Assembly: GCA_035353855.1 (NCBI GenBank)
Contig: DAOQAK010000043.1
Span: 1-35,043 of the forward strand
Length of the DNA: 35,043 nt
Source: Bacteroidales bacterium
GTDB lineage: Bacteria; Bacteroidota; Bacteroidia; Bacteroidales; CG2-30-32-10
Direction of reading: 5' to 3'
Below the pieces are notes generated by a model, which was not told the DNA's origin, did not search any database, and saw only the letters and a list, made by a program, of their open reading frames with translations. Position numbers and translations under genes: made by a program. This document shows positions 23,652-32,567 of the stretch, one piece after another. The stretch's first letter is position 1, and every line of letters starts with the position of its first letter.

Positions 23652-25058
23652 TTAGGAATGTTTCAGTCCCAGTTTTTCGCCTTCCTGTAGCATAAGCTGA
23701 TAAGCTTCTTCAAAAGTATTTCCTATGATTCCGTCGAGAATGGCTTCACGTATGGCTTCTTTGATGATGCCTACTTCACGGCAGGGTTTTATGTTAAATG
23801 TTTTCATTATTAATTCACCGTCAACCGGGGGCTGCCAGTTGCGGAGTTTGTCTTTTTCTTCTATCTCGGTAAGTTTTTTTCTTACGATCTCGAAATTTTT
23901 CAGGTAGCGTTTTACTTTTGCCGGATTTTTTGAAGTAACATCAGCTCCGCAAAGAAGCATCAGGTCGTCGATTTCCTGTCCGGCATCAAATAAAAGTCTT
24001 CGAATTGCCGAGTCGGTAACATTTTCTTCTGTAAGCGAAATAGGCCGTAAATGAAGCTGTACTAATTTTTCAACATACTTCATTTTTTCATTCATAGGTA
24101 ATTTCAGTCTTCTGAAAATTCCTGAAACCATTTTGCTTCCAATAAAATCGTGCCCATGAAATGTCCAGCCCGATTCGGTATCAAATTTTTTTGTAACCGG
24201 TTTGGCAATATCATGAAGAATGGCGGTCCATCTTAGCCACAGGTTGTCCGATACCATTGAGATTTTATCGAGAACTTCAAGTGTGTGATTAAAATTATCT
24301 TTATGTCCTTTTCCTTCCATTATTTCTATGCCACTAAGGGCAAGCATTTCAGGGAATATCAATTCAAGAAGTCCTGATCTTTTCAACAGCTCAAATCCAA
24401 TGGAAGGTTTTTTGGAAAGTATGATTTTATTTAGTTCATCAGCAATTCTTTCCCTGGAAATAATGCTGATTCGTTCTTTCATTTTTAAAATGGATTCAAA
24501 AGTTTTTTCTTCGATAGTGAAATTAAGTTGTGTTGCAAATCGTATGGCGCGTAGCATTCTTAGCGGATCATCGCTGAATGTTATTTCGGCATCGAGTGGA
24601 GTGCGGATGATACCGTTTTTCAAATCTTCCAATCCATTGAACGGGTCGATTACTTCACCGAAGTTTTCCTTTTGAATACAAATAGCAAGCGCATTTATTG
24701 TAAAATCGCGGCGATTCTGATCATCCTGTATGCTTCCGTTCTCTACAACCGGTTTACGAGAATCCAGGTTGTATGATTCTTTGCGGGCGCCAACAAATTC
24801 AACATCCATATCACCATAGCGAAGCATGGCTGTTCCGAAATTCTTGAAAATTTTCACATCGACATCTTTTCCTAATTTTAAAGAAACGCGTTTGGCTAAA
24901 TCAATACCGCTGCCTGCTGCAACAATATCAATATCTTTACTGTTACGTTTTAAAATCAGGTCGCGAACAAAACCGCCGATTACGAATGCTTCAATGCCAA
25001 TGTCCGATGCGGCTTCGGCAATAATATCAAGTATTTTAAGGTTAGTGTATAATTTCAA
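23652..25058 (-). CDS. cca: CCA-adding-type tRNA nucleotidyltransferase with HD domain
   Basis: A 468-residue class II nucleotidyltransferase of the poly(A) polymerase/CCA-enzyme family. The catalytic head has GGFVRDLILKRNSKDIDIV (residues 28-46), with the two Asp of the DxD motif, then RRDFTINALAI and the DPLRMLRAIRFA motif. An HD phosphohydrolase-type domain follows (HTLEVLDKISMV, ILHDIAKPVTK, FHGHDFIGSKM). The tail (LIMKTFNIKPCREVGIIKEA) is typical of Bacteroidota and Gram-positive-type enzymes. It should build or repair the 3' CCA end of tRNAs in the cytoplasm. The gene is last in a six-gene minus-strand run, three bases after the TsaC/YrdC gene. Poly(A) polymerase is the main alternative; the HD domain favours a CCA enzyme. 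Confidence 0.88.
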   Translation of the reverse strand: MKLYTNLKILDIIAEAASDIGIEAFVIGGFVRDLILKRNSKDIDIVAAGSGIDLAKRVSLKLGKDVDVKIFKNFGTAMLRYGDMDVEFVGARKESYNLDSRKPVVENGSIQDDQNRRDFTINALAICIQKENFGEVIDPFNGLEDLKNGIIRTPLDAEITFSDDPLRMLRAIRFATQLNFTIEEKTFESILKMKERISIISRERIADELNKIILSKKPSIGFELLKRSGLLELIFPEMLALSGIEIMEGKGHKDNFNHTLEVLDKISMVSDNLWLRWTAILHDIAKPVTKKFDTESGWTFHGHDFIGSKMVSGIFRRLKLPMNEKMKYVEKLVQLHLRPISLTEENVTDSAIRRLLFDAGQEIDDLMLLCGADVTSKNPAKVKRYLKNFEIVRKKLTEIEEKDKLRNWQPPVDGELIMKTFNIKPCREVGIIKEAIREAILDGIIGNTFEEAYQLMLQEGEKLGLKHS

Positions 25059-25061
25059 TTT

Positions 25062-25625
25062 TTATTTTCTGATGATTTCATAATTGCCATCTTCCAAAAG
25101 TTTGATGATCGTCGATGGCCTTATTTCTTTAATATTTTCATGATATAAATTTACAATATAATCAACGTTCTTTTTAATTTCTGAAGAAATTTTACTGAAA
25201 AGAAGCGCTGTGGGTTCGCCTGAAACATTTGCAGATGTTGAAACTACAGGTTTGCCAAAAAACGTGATCATTTGTTTGCAGAATTCATCACTTACAACAC
25301 GAATAGCAACAGTGCCATCCGATGCAATAGCTTTTTTTGCAAGATTTTTTGCTTTAGGATAAATGAATGTAGTAGGGCGATCCATGTTCTTTACCAGGTC
25401 CCATGCTATTTCCGGTATGTTCTCAACATATTCTTTTACCATATCAATATCGCTGACCAGTAAAATCAGGCTTTTGCTTTCAAGGCGTTTTTTTATTTTG
25501 AATATTTTTTGAACAGCAGCCTGGTTTGTAGCATCGCACCCAATTCCCCAAATAGTATCGGTGGGGTAAAGGATGATTCCTCCTTTGGTTAGCACATTTA
25601 CCGTTTTATCAATTTCTTCAAGCAT
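25062..25625 (-). CDS. TsaC/YrdC-type L-threonylcarbamoyladenylate synthase
   Basis: A 187-residue single-domain YrdC/Sua5 protein, which makes threonylcarbamoyl-AMP from threonine, bicarbonate and ATP for the t6A37 modification of tRNA. Recognisable parts are KGGIILYPTDTIWGIGCDA (residues 14-32), the KIKKRLESKSLILLVSD motif, TTFIYPKA, VAIRVVSDEFC, and PVVSTSANVSGEPT. The C-terminal Sua5 domain is absent, so it is TsaC-like in architecture. The gene sits one base after the GT9 gene and three before cca, indicating a shared transcript with another tRNA gene. Confidence 0.9.
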   Translation of the reverse strand: MLEEIDKTVNVLTKGGIILYPTDTIWGIGCDATNQAAVQKIFKIKKRLESKSLILLVSDIDMVKEYVENIPEIAWDLVKNMDRPTTFIYPKAKNLAKKAIASDGTVAIRVVSDEFCKQMITFFGKPVVSTSANVSGEPTALLFSKISSEIKKNVDYIVNLYHENIKEIRPSTIIKLLEDGNYEIIRK

Positions 25626-25626
25626 T

Positions 25627-26625
25627 TTAGTGGGGTATTGAAGTAACTAATTTATTTATTTCAATAGAATAAGCACATTCAAAATGATGTTCCGGGCAAG
25701 TTTTAAAGCCATGTAATCCGCAAGGGCGGCATTCCATCACTTTATCCGTTTCTGCGATAAACGATTTTTCGGATAAAGGTCCAAATCCGAAAGATGGAAC
25801 AGTAGAGCAAAATATTGCTGTTACTGCTGCATTCATTGCCGATGCGATATGCAATGGAGCCGAGTCGTTTACAAAATTCATAACGGCATCCTTCATTAAT
25901 GCTGCAGTTTGAAGTAATGTTAATTCCCCTGCAAGGTTCAGGATTTTATCTTTTCTTGTATCAGCGATCAAATCATTACATAAGGCTTCATCACTTTCAG
26001 CGCCGATTAAAATTATTTTGAATTTATTATCGATGGCATTGATAAGTTCTATCCATTTTTCGTAAGGGAATTGTTTGGTAGCCCATACCGATGCAGGCGC
26101 TATACAAATATATTGCTGTGTTTTATATTTTTCTGTTTTCGCAAGATCAATTTCAGAAGGGTAAAGTTTTGGGAAAAACCTTTTATCGTTTCCCAGAAAA
26201 TCAATCAATGAAAGATTCCTGTCAATCTCATGAATCGGCTTATCTGCTTTACCGATAATATGTTTTCTTTTGTGTGAAAATAAAAACGAAAAAGGATTTT
26301 TACTGAAACCTGTAGTTGTTTTCGCTCCCGAAAAAGCAGTAATAAAACCGCTGGAAGCAAAGCGGTGCGCATTAACCACAAGTTCGTATTTTTTTGATTT
26401 GATATATTTCCTTGTTTTAAAAAGGTTCCCTGTTTTATTTTCTTTTTTATTCCAGGTGATTATTTCATTGATGTATGGATGGTTTTCGAGCAGTCCTTCG
26501 TTGCCTTTACGAAGAAGAAAATCAATTTTAGAAGCAGGGTAGAGGTAGTGAAGTTTTTCAATAAGAGGTGTGGCAAGTATTACGTCGCCTATAAATGCTG
26601 TTTGTATGATAAGTATACGTTCCAA
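25627..26625 (-). CDS. GT9 family glycosyltransferase (heptosyltransferase-like)
   Basis: A 332-residue GT-B enzyme of the ADP-heptose:LPS heptosyltransferase family (GT9), probably acting at the cytoplasmic face of the inner membrane on lipopolysaccharide core or another surface glycan. The N-terminal signature is RILIIQTAFIGDVILATPLI (residues 3-22). The donor site region reads CIAPASVWATKQFPYEKW and FVNDSAPLHIASAMNAAVTA, the usual GT9 pattern. Donor and acceptor are not predictable. A Cys-rich C-terminal stretch (ECRPCGLHGFKTCPEHHFEC) is present, as in many family members. A -7 motif at 26646-26653 suggests an additional internal promoter in the operon. Confidence 0.88.
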   Translation of the reverse strand: MERILIIQTAFIGDVILATPLIEKLHYLYPASKIDFLLRKGNEGLLENHPYINEIITWNKKENKTGNLFKTRKYIKSKKYELVVNAHRFASSGFITAFSGAKTTTGFSKNPFSFLFSHKRKHIIGKADKPIHEIDRNLSLIDFLGNDKRFFPKLYPSEIDLAKTEKYKTQQYICIAPASVWATKQFPYEKWIELINAIDNKFKIILIGAESDEALCNDLIADTRKDKILNLAGELTLLQTAALMKDAVMNFVNDSAPLHIASAMNAAVTAIFCSTVPSFGFGPLSEKSFIAETDKVMECRPCGLHGFKTCPEHHFECAYSIEINKLVTSIPH

Positions 26626-26645
26626 AGTAAATAATAAAGGTAATG

Positions 26646-26653
26646 CAAAATTA
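26646..26653 (-). promoter_or_regulatory. Bacteroidota -7 promoter motif before the GT9 gene
   Basis: TAATTTTG on the minus strand matches TAnnTTTG, 21 bases before the GT9 start. It lies in the only real gap (65 bases) of the six-gene run, so it may give the last three genes their own transcript. Confidence 0.4.
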
Positions 26654-26690
26654 CAATTATGATTGAAAGGATGGGTGTTTTAATTAAAAA

Positions 26691-27305
26691 TTATTCAGTT
26701 CTCAGGTAGTTGATGGTAACGGAATTTAATTTTTTAAAATATTCATATATCATATCAGAAAGGCTTTTCCTGATTTTAAAAACCACATTGCATGTCATCT
26801 CGAAATTAGTGGAAATGATATCGGCATGTTTATCCTTGAGCATTTTCATTACTTCGTTCATAATGGCATAATCGTATGTTATTTCATAAACATCATAAAC
26901 ATTTTTTGTAATGATGTTGGCATTTAACAAAGCTTCAGCAGCGCTTGTTTTGTATGCGTTTATCAGTCCGCTGACACCAAGCAATGTGCCTCCAAAATAT
27001 CGTGTAACTATTATTAAAATGTTGGTAAGGTCTTTCGATTGTATTTGCCCGAATATAGGTCTGCCGGCAGTTCCCGAAGGTTCGCCATCATCATTTGTCC
27101 TGAAAGTGGATTTGTCAAAACCTATCCTGTATGCATAACAATGATGATTGGCATCATGATATTTTTTTCTTATTTCAGAAAGAATATTTTTTGCTTCGTC
27201 TTCTGTGGTTACAGGATATGCTCGCCCTATAAACTTACTGCCACGGTCGCGGAATGTTCCTTCGGAATATTTTTCAATGGTTTGATATGTATCTTCGAAA
27301 AGCAT
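26691..27305 (-). CDS. YigZ/IMPACT family protein
   Basis: A 204-residue protein of the YigZ (UPF0029/IMPACT) family. The N-terminal IMPACT domain has RDRGSKFIGRAYPV (residues 19-32), the HDANHHCYAYRIG segment, NDDGEPSGTAGRPI (about 71-84), and IVTRYFGGTLLGVSGL (about 98-113). A smaller C-terminal domain of about 60 residues follows, as in YigZ. The bacterial role is unclear; the eukaryotic relative inhibits the eIF2-alpha kinase GCN2. It starts three bases after the DMT permease gene. Confidence 0.9.
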   Translation of the reverse strand: MLFEDTYQTIEKYSEGTFRDRGSKFIGRAYPVTTEDEAKNILSEIRKKYHDANHHCYAYRIGFDKSTFRTNDDGEPSGTAGRPIFGQIQSKDLTNILIIVTRYFGGTLLGVSGLINAYKTSAAEALLNANIITKNVYDVYEITYDYAIMNEVMKMLKDKHADIISTNFEMTCNVVFKIRKSLSDMIYEYFKKLNSVTINYLRTE

Positions 27306-27308
27306 ATT

Positions 27309-28166
27309 TTATTCAGCAAACGTAATTAAAATAATGGAAATTAATGCAAGGGCAATACCAATCCAGTTTCGCGAACTTAACTTTTCCCTGAAAATAAAAT
27401 ATCCTGTAATAGCTGATATTCCTACAACACTAACATTAAAAACAGGAAAAATAAAACTGTTCTTAAAAATTCCAAGTCCAATTAAGAAATAATATGTTGA
27501 GCCCCAGTTAAGCAATCCCAGTATTATTCCGGCTAAAATATTTTTAAATTTTATTTTGGTTTTTCCTGATGCAATTTGAATACTAAGGATAATTATTCCG
27601 ATTACCAGGCTGAAGAAAAATGAGAATGCAAGGAATGTAATAGTTTCGCCATGAATGTAATTCCGCTCGGAATGTTTCAGCAATGAATCATTAATTCCAT
27701 TTCCTAAAAATAAAAGAATGGGTAAAAGTATGATCCATATACTTTTTATTTTCTCCGATTTATTTTTTTGGAGTATCAGAAAAAATGAAGCCAATGCAGC
27801 AATAATTCCACCGGCATTAAAAAAACTGATGGTGTCGTTGTAAAACAATATCCCTATACTTATCGGGATAACAATCGACATTTTGCTTGCTACTGCTGTT
27901 ATAGCTATTCCTGCTTTTTGTGATGAATAACCGAAAATATTAAATACAACAATTAGTGAAATCCCTGTAAGAATAGAATAAAGAAACCATGGCTTTATAT
28001 TTACTGTGCTTATAGAAACATTATCGGACATGATAAAGCCCAAAACTGAAGCCACAAGATAATTGGTAACAATAGCCTGGATGACGCTTATGTTAAATTT
28101 CTCAAATAATTTGAAAGCGATTAAAATTGCTGCCGAGAGTAGTATGGCGGAAATGAGAATGATCAT
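27309..28166 (-). CDS. EamA/DMT-superfamily permease
   Basis: A 285-residue inner-membrane protein with about ten predicted hydrophobic helices, forming the duplicated EamA layout of the drug/metabolite transporter superfamily. Typical pieces are GISLIVVFNIFGYSSQKAGI in the first half, and FKNSFIFPVFNVSVVGISAI followed by REKLSSRNWIGIALALISII at the end. The substrate is unknown. Its ATG overlaps the ribD stop by four bases (ATGA), so production is tied to RibD; transport of a flavin-related metabolite is only a guess from this coupling. Confidence 0.85.
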   Translation of the reverse strand: MIILISAILLSAAILIAFKLFEKFNISVIQAIVTNYLVASVLGFIMSDNVSISTVNIKPWFLYSILTGISLIVVFNIFGYSSQKAGIAITAVASKMSIVIPISIGILFYNDTISFFNAGGIIAALASFFLILQKNKSEKIKSIWIILLPILLFLGNGINDSLLKHSERNYIHGETITFLAFSFFFSLVIGIIILSIQIASGKTKIKFKNILAGIILGLLNWGSTYYFLIGLGIFKNSFIFPVFNVSVVGISAITGYFIFREKLSSRNWIGIALALISIILITFAE

Positions 28167-29206
28167 TTTTTATTTTTATAAATATGAAGAATATCATTTT
28201 CAAACATTACCTTTTCATTTGCTTCTACAGTTAATACAGGGGCTTTTACACCATCACCAAATTCAATATTACCGGTAAAAACATTTGCTTCATCCCATAT
28301 ACCGCTATCGATAAAGGTTTGCAGAAGTATTGTCCCGCCTTCAACAATTACCGATTGAATATTTTTTTTGTAAAGTTCATCGCAAATTTGCTGAATAATA
28401 TTTTTTGTGAAATCAATAACGATGTATTCTATATTATTTTTATTTTCTTTTGCAATGCCTGTGAATACAATTGTTTTTGCTGAATTATCAAATACATGAA
28501 GCGTTTCGGGAAGACGTAAATTTTTATCAAGAATAATCCTGGTGGGATTTTTTCCGACCCAGAAGCGAGTTGTTAATTGAGGATTATCAAGCAAAATGGT
28601 ATTGGTACCTGTCATAACAGCTTGTTCTTCGCAACGCCATTTGTGAACAATAGTTCTTGTTTTTTCACCGGTTATCCATTTTATCCTTTGAGCTTCATTG
28701 TTTTTTCTTTTTGTATCAATGAATCCATCGCGGGTCATTGCCCATTTTAAAATAATATAAGGTCTTTTCTTTTGATGAAAAGTGAAAAAACGTTTATTTA
28801 GTTCAATACATGATTCTTTTAAAATGCCTGATTTTACTTTGATTCCTGCAGCAGTAAGTTTATTTATCCCATTACCTACAACCAGGATATTTGGGTCTTC
28901 GGTTCCAATGATCACTTCAGGAATATTCATTTTAATAATAAGTTCGGCGCAGGGTGGTGTTTTTCCATAGTGTGAGCAGGGCTCAAGATTCACATATAAA
29001 ATGGATGCTTTCAGCAGTTCTTTTTTTTCTACGGAGTTGATTGCATTAACTTCAGCGTGCGGACCGCCATATTCATGATGATAACCTTCGCCAATAATTT
29101 TATTTTCGTGAACAATTACAGAGCCTACCATTGGATTGGGCGCTGTATGTCCCAAGCCTTTTGAAGCCAGTTCAATACATCTTTTTATATAGAAATCGTC
29201 ATTCAT
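28163..29206 (-). CDS. ribD: Bifunctional riboflavin biosynthesis deaminase/reductase RibD
   Basis: A 347-residue two-domain enzyme for the second and third steps of riboflavin synthesis from GTP. The N-terminal deaminase has the zinc site His50-Ala-Glu52 (GGPHAEVNAI), Cys77 and Cys86 (PCSHYGKTPPC). The C-terminal reductase (from about 150) begins RPYIILKWAMTRDGFI and includes the NADPH-binding SVIVEGGTILLQTFI. Both domains look complete. The start MNDDFYIKRCIELASKG is the family's usual one. A -7 motif ends only eight bases upstream, so the transcript may have almost no leader. It heads the six-gene minus-strand run and diverges from prmC. Confidence 0.95.
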   Translation of the reverse strand: MNDDFYIKRCIELASKGLGHTAPNPMVGSVIVHENKIIGEGYHHEYGGPHAEVNAINSVEKKELLKASILYVNLEPCSHYGKTPPCAELIIKMNIPEVIIGTEDPNILVVGNGINKLTAAGIKVKSGILKESCIELNKRFFTFHQKKRPYIILKWAMTRDGFIDTKRKNNEAQRIKWITGEKTRTIVHKWRCEEQAVMTGTNTILLDNPQLTTRFWVGKNPTRIILDKNLRLPETLHVFDNSAKTIVFTGIAKENKNNIEYIVIDFTKNIIQQICDELYKKNIQSVIVEGGTILLQTFIDSGIWDEANVFTGNIEFGDGVKAPVLTVEANEKVMFENDILHIYKNKK

Positions 29207-29213
29207 TACCTTT

Positions 29214-29221
29214 CAAAATTA
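29214..29221 (-). promoter_or_regulatory. Bacteroidota -7 promoter motif before ribD
   Basis: TAATTTTG on the minus strand matches TAnnTTTG. The start codon follows within eight bases, implying a nearly leaderless message. A similar but shorter TAATTTG (29233-29239) on the plus strand may serve prmC. Confidence 0.42.
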
Positions 29222-29247
29222 CAATTTTTCGTTAATTTGCTGTTGAA

Positions 29248-30105
29248 ATGAAAATAAAAGAAGCCATTAACAGAATTGACGCATCGCTTAAAAATATTTA
29301 CGATGAGCGTGAAGCCAGGAGTATTGCATATCTTGTGGTTGAGCATTTACTGAATATCCCTAAAGAAAAAATTCTTTCTATAATGGAAGAAGGAATTAGT
29401 ATTGATAATGAAACAATGATTCTTGAAGCGATGGATGAACTTGTAAAGTTCAAACCTGTTCAATATGTAACAGGTCATACATCTTTTTACAATTGCAGGA
29501 TCAATGTAAATGAAAATGTATTAATCCCCCGTTCGGAAACAGAAGAACTGGTTGACCTTATTATCAATGGCAACAATATTATTGATAAACCTATAAAAAT
29601 ATTGGATATCGGAACAGGAAGCGGATGCATTGCCATAGCGCTGAAGAAAAATATTTCATCATCGGAAGTTTATGCAACCGATATTTCTAAAGCAGCCCTA
29701 TGTATTGCAAAAGAAAATGCTTTGAACAATAAAGTTGAAATCAATTTTTACCATTCTGATATTCTTGATAAATCCACATGGGGAGATGCAAGAGAATATG
29801 ATGTTATTGTTAGTAATCCGCCATATGTAAGAGAATCGGAAAAAAAATTAATGAGTAAAAATGTGTTGGATTACGAACCTTCGCTTGCCCTTTTTGTTCC
29901 TGATGATTCAGCATTGATATATTATAAATCAATAGCTGATTTTTCATTAATCAAATTAAAGCCGGAAGGAAAATTATATTTTGAAATCAATGAAGCTCTA
30001 CCTGATGAGACTTCTAAAATGTTGCAAAGTAAAGGTTTTGAAGAAATAGTTATCAGGAATGATATTAACGGGAAACCGCGTTTTATTATTTGTAAAAAAC
30101 CTTAA
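29248..30105 (+). CDS. prmC: Peptide chain release factor N5-glutamine methyltransferase
   Basis: A 285-residue SAM-dependent methyltransferase that methylates the Gln of the GGQ motif in release factors RF1/RF2. An N-terminal helical recognition domain (1-80, with KFKPVQYVTGHTSFY) precedes the Rossmann domain. Motif I is ILDIGTGSGCIAIAL (108-122) and the catalytic NPPY is at 190-193, both intact. IPRSETEELV is the typical PrmC link segment. Length is normal. It diverges from ribD across 41 bases and is followed, after 74 bases, by kup. HemK-like N-methylation of another substrate is the only alternative and is unlikely. Confidence 0.94.
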   Translation: MKIKEAINRIDASLKNIYDEREARSIAYLVVEHLLNIPKEKILSIMEEGISIDNETMILEAMDELVKFKPVQYVTGHTSFYNCRINVNENVLIPRSETEELVDLIINGNNIIDKPIKILDIGTGSGCIAIALKKNISSSEVYATDISKAALCIAKENALNNKVEINFYHSDILDKSTWGDAREYDVIVSNPPYVRESEKKLMSKNVLDYEPSLALFVPDDSALIYYKSIADFSLIKLKPEGKLYFEINEALPDETSKMLQSKGFEEIVIRNDINGKPRFIICKKP

Positions 30106-30148
30106 AAATATATTTTGGCATTTTTGCTTACGTATATAGTTTATTTAA

Positions 30149-30156
30149 TACATTTG
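30149..30156 (+). promoter_or_regulatory. Promoter-like elements before kup
   Basis: TACATTTG matches TAnnTTTG, 23 bases before the GTG start. TTTTTG (30121-30126) lies 22 bases further upstream and could be the -33 element. A second TATTTTTG (30173-30180) overlaps the start codon and is less likely to be used. Confidence 0.42.
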
Positions 30157-30179
30157 GCAGATTTTTCAAAAATATTTTT

Positions 30180-32132
30180 GTGAGCAGAATTCGGAAATCT
30201 TCGGGCATTGATAAACTTACATTTGGCGGTCTTGTAATAACTCTCGGGATTGTTTATGGCGACATCGGCACTTCTCCTTTATATGTAATGAAGGCAATAA
30301 TTGCAGGAGGTGCAGGAACTATTTCCAGGGAATTGATTTATGGTGCAATTTCGTGCATTATATGGACACTTACTTTGCAAACAACATTAAAATATGTTAT
30401 CATAACACTTAAGGCTGATAATAAAGGTGAAGGTGGAATTTTTGCTTTATACGCACTGATAAGGAGGCGTGTAAAATGGGTCTTTCTTTTTGCTTTGGTA
30501 GGCGGCGCTTCATTGCTGGCTGATGGTATCATTACTCCTTCAATTACGGTTGTATCGGCGGTTGAAGGATTACGACTTGTTAATAGTGATGTTCCTGTTA
30601 TTCCGATTGTCCTTATCATCATATCAATACTTTTTTTAATCCAGCAGTTTGGAACAAACTATTTAGGTAAATCGTTCGGTCCACTAATGTTTGTATGGTT
30701 TCTGATGATGGGCATTATAGGCTTTGCCCAGCTTATTCAATATCCTGATATTTTAAAATCTTTCAGTCCGTATTATGCATATGAATTATTAACAAAATAT
30801 CCAGGTGGTTTTCTTTTACTTGGAGCCGTGTTTCTTTGTACTACCGGTGCAGAAGCATTGTATTCCGACCTGGGGCATTGTGGAGCAAAGAATATACGGT
30901 CAACCTGGGTATATGTAAAAACATGTCTTATATTAAACTATTTGGGACAGGGAGCATGGATACTGAATCATACTTCAATAATAAATTCAGGAGTAAACCC
31001 ATTTTTTGCATGTATGCCCCAGTGGTTTATAATAACAGGAATTCTTATAGCTACAGCAGCAGCTGTAATTGCAAGCCAGGCATTAATCAGCGGTTCTTAT
31101 ACTATTATCAGCGAAGCAATACAATTAAATTTCTGGCCTAAAGTAAAAGTTACCTATCCTACAACTATAAAAGGACAGATGTTTATCCCCAGTATAAATA
31201 TTTTTCTCTGGGTATCATGTATTTTTGTTGTTCTCTTCTTTAAAGAATCATCAAACATGGAAGCTGCATATGGCTTGGCAATTACTATAACCATGTTGAT
31301 GACAACCATTCTGCTTTCGGTGTTTTTGCGTTTCCGAAGAAGAAACATGTTCATTATTATTTCGTTCCTCTTTGTTTATTTATTTATTGAATGTTCTTTT
31401 CTTGTTGCGAATATGTATAAATTCAAGCATGGAGGCTGGTTTACTATTTTAATGGCAGGTATACTATTTACAGTAATGTATATATGGTACAGAGGACGTG
31501 AAATTAAAAAACGCTTTTTTGAATTTTTAAAGATTGATAATTATAAAAATATTATCCTTGACCTAAGCAAAGATGAAAGTGTTCCCAAATATGCATCCAA
31601 CTTAGTATACCTTACACGTGCCGATTTTAAAACGGATATCGAATCGAAAATAATTTATTCCATAATTAATAAAAGTCCCAAACGTGCCGATACATACTGG
31701 TTTATACATGTTCATGTTCTTGATGAACCCCGCACTATGGAGTATAGCGTTGAAACAATTATTCCCGGTGTTATAATGCGCGTGGAATTCAGGCTGGGGT
31801 TTAAGGTTGAACCTAAAATAAATTTATATTTCAAACAGGTTATTGAAGAACTTGTGAAACGTAAAGAGATTAACATCATCAGCAAATATGAATCGCTAAA
31901 AAGCCATAACATTATGGGCGATTTCCGTTTTGTTGTTATTGACAGGATTCAAAATTATGATTTTGATTTTTCTCCTTTTGACCAATTTATCATGGACCTA
32001 TATGCATGGCTTAAGAAAATAGGGATAAGCGATGTAAAAGCATATGGTCTTGATACCAGTAATGTTGATGTAGAAAAAGTTCCCCTGATGTTTGAAAAGG
32101 AAATAGATATGAATTTAAAAAGAGTTCATTAA
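30180..32132 (+). CDS. kup: Kup-type potassium uptake permease
   Basis: A 650-residue K+/H+ symporter of the KUP/HAK family. The N-terminal signature LGIVYGDIGTSPLYVMKAI (residues 22-40) is intact. About twelve membrane helices fill residues 15-445, including GAVFLCTTGAEALYSDLGHC and GLAITITMLMTTILLSVFLR. A cytoplasmic domain of about 200 residues follows, typical of the family. It imports potassium through the inner membrane without ATP. GTG at 30180 is taken as the start because it gives the normal short N-terminus and no in-frame ATG precedes the conserved region. Its stop overlaps the convergent small lipoprotein gene within a 14-bp palindrome. Confidence 0.93.
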   Translation: MSRIRKSSGIDKLTFGGLVITLGIVYGDIGTSPLYVMKAIIAGGAGTISRELIYGAISCIIWTLTLQTTLKYVIITLKADNKGEGGIFALYALIRRRVKWVFLFALVGGASLLADGIITPSITVVSAVEGLRLVNSDVPVIPIVLIIISILFLIQQFGTNYLGKSFGPLMFVWFLMMGIIGFAQLIQYPDILKSFSPYYAYELLTKYPGGFLLLGAVFLCTTGAEALYSDLGHCGAKNIRSTWVYVKTCLILNYLGQGAWILNHTSIINSGVNPFFACMPQWFIITGILIATAAAVIASQALISGSYTIISEAIQLNFWPKVKVTYPTTIKGQMFIPSINIFLWVSCIFVVLFFKESSNMEAAYGLAITITMLMTTILLSVFLRFRRRNMFIIISFLFVYLFIECSFLVANMYKFKHGGWFTILMAGILFTVMYIWYRGREIKKRFFEFLKIDNYKNIILDLSKDESVPKYASNLVYLTRADFKTDIESKIIYSIINKSPKRADTYWFIHVHVLDEPRTMEYSVETIIPGVIMRVEFRLGFKVEPKINLYFKQVIEELVKRKEINIISKYESLKSHNIMGDFRFVVIDRIQNYDFDFSPFDQFIMDLYAWLKKIGISDVKAYGLDTSNVDVEKVPLMFEKEIDMNLKRVH

Positions 32133-32374
32133 TGAACCAGGTTCCTTTGTCCTAATGGACGATCACGCCTGTTCTTAATAATATAATTCTTATTTATAGG
32201 CATGGTTTTTCTTTTTATCCTTCGCTGGTATGGACTGTGATGACGATGTACATTAACCGAGCGGCGATGTTTTAACATCCTTTTGAAACGGTGGTGTTTA
32301 TTGCAGGATGAAAATGTTGTAAGCATCATTATTCCTGCAAAGAGTACGATTAACCATTTCTTATATTGAATCAT
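32129..32374 (-). CDS. Small, very basic putative lipoprotein
   Basis: An 81-residue protein. A signal sequence (KKWLIVLFAGIMMLTTF) ends in a lipobox-like FSSC with Cys24. The remaining 57 residues are rich in Arg, Lys and His (HHRFKRMLKHRRSVNVHRHH), giving a strong positive charge. I know no family for it. It would sit on the periplasmic side of a membrane, where it might contact lipopolysaccharide or a polyanion (inference). The stop codon overlaps that of kup. Its short length and odd composition leave some doubt, but the signal and lipobox are unlikely by chance. Confidence 0.6.
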   Translation of the reverse strand: MIQYKKWLIVLFAGIMMLTTFSSCNKHHRFKRMLKHRRSVNVHRHHSPYQRRIKRKTMPINKNYIIKNRRDRPLGQRNLVH

Positions 32375-32389
32375 ATTTTTAAATTAAAA

Positions 32390-32421
32390 AACTGATTTTA
32401 AGATAAATAATACAATCAGTT
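32390..32421 (-). terminator. Weak terminator-like hairpin downstream of the TPR protein gene
   Basis: AACTGATT and AATCAGTT (8-bp stem, 16-base loop), followed on the minus strand by a T run. It lies about 150 bases after the TPR gene and just before the small lipoprotein gene. It is AT-rich and therefore weak. Confidence 0.4.
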
Positions 32422-32567
32422 CTATTTGTCAATCAATTTGTAAAACTAATAAAAAATTTTAATAATAAAACAAAACTTTATTTTAATTTCTTTTTTATAC
32501 ATTGAAATTATAGAAAAGGTTACATTTTTTATAAAAAAATTAAGAGTACAATTATAAACCATGAAAG

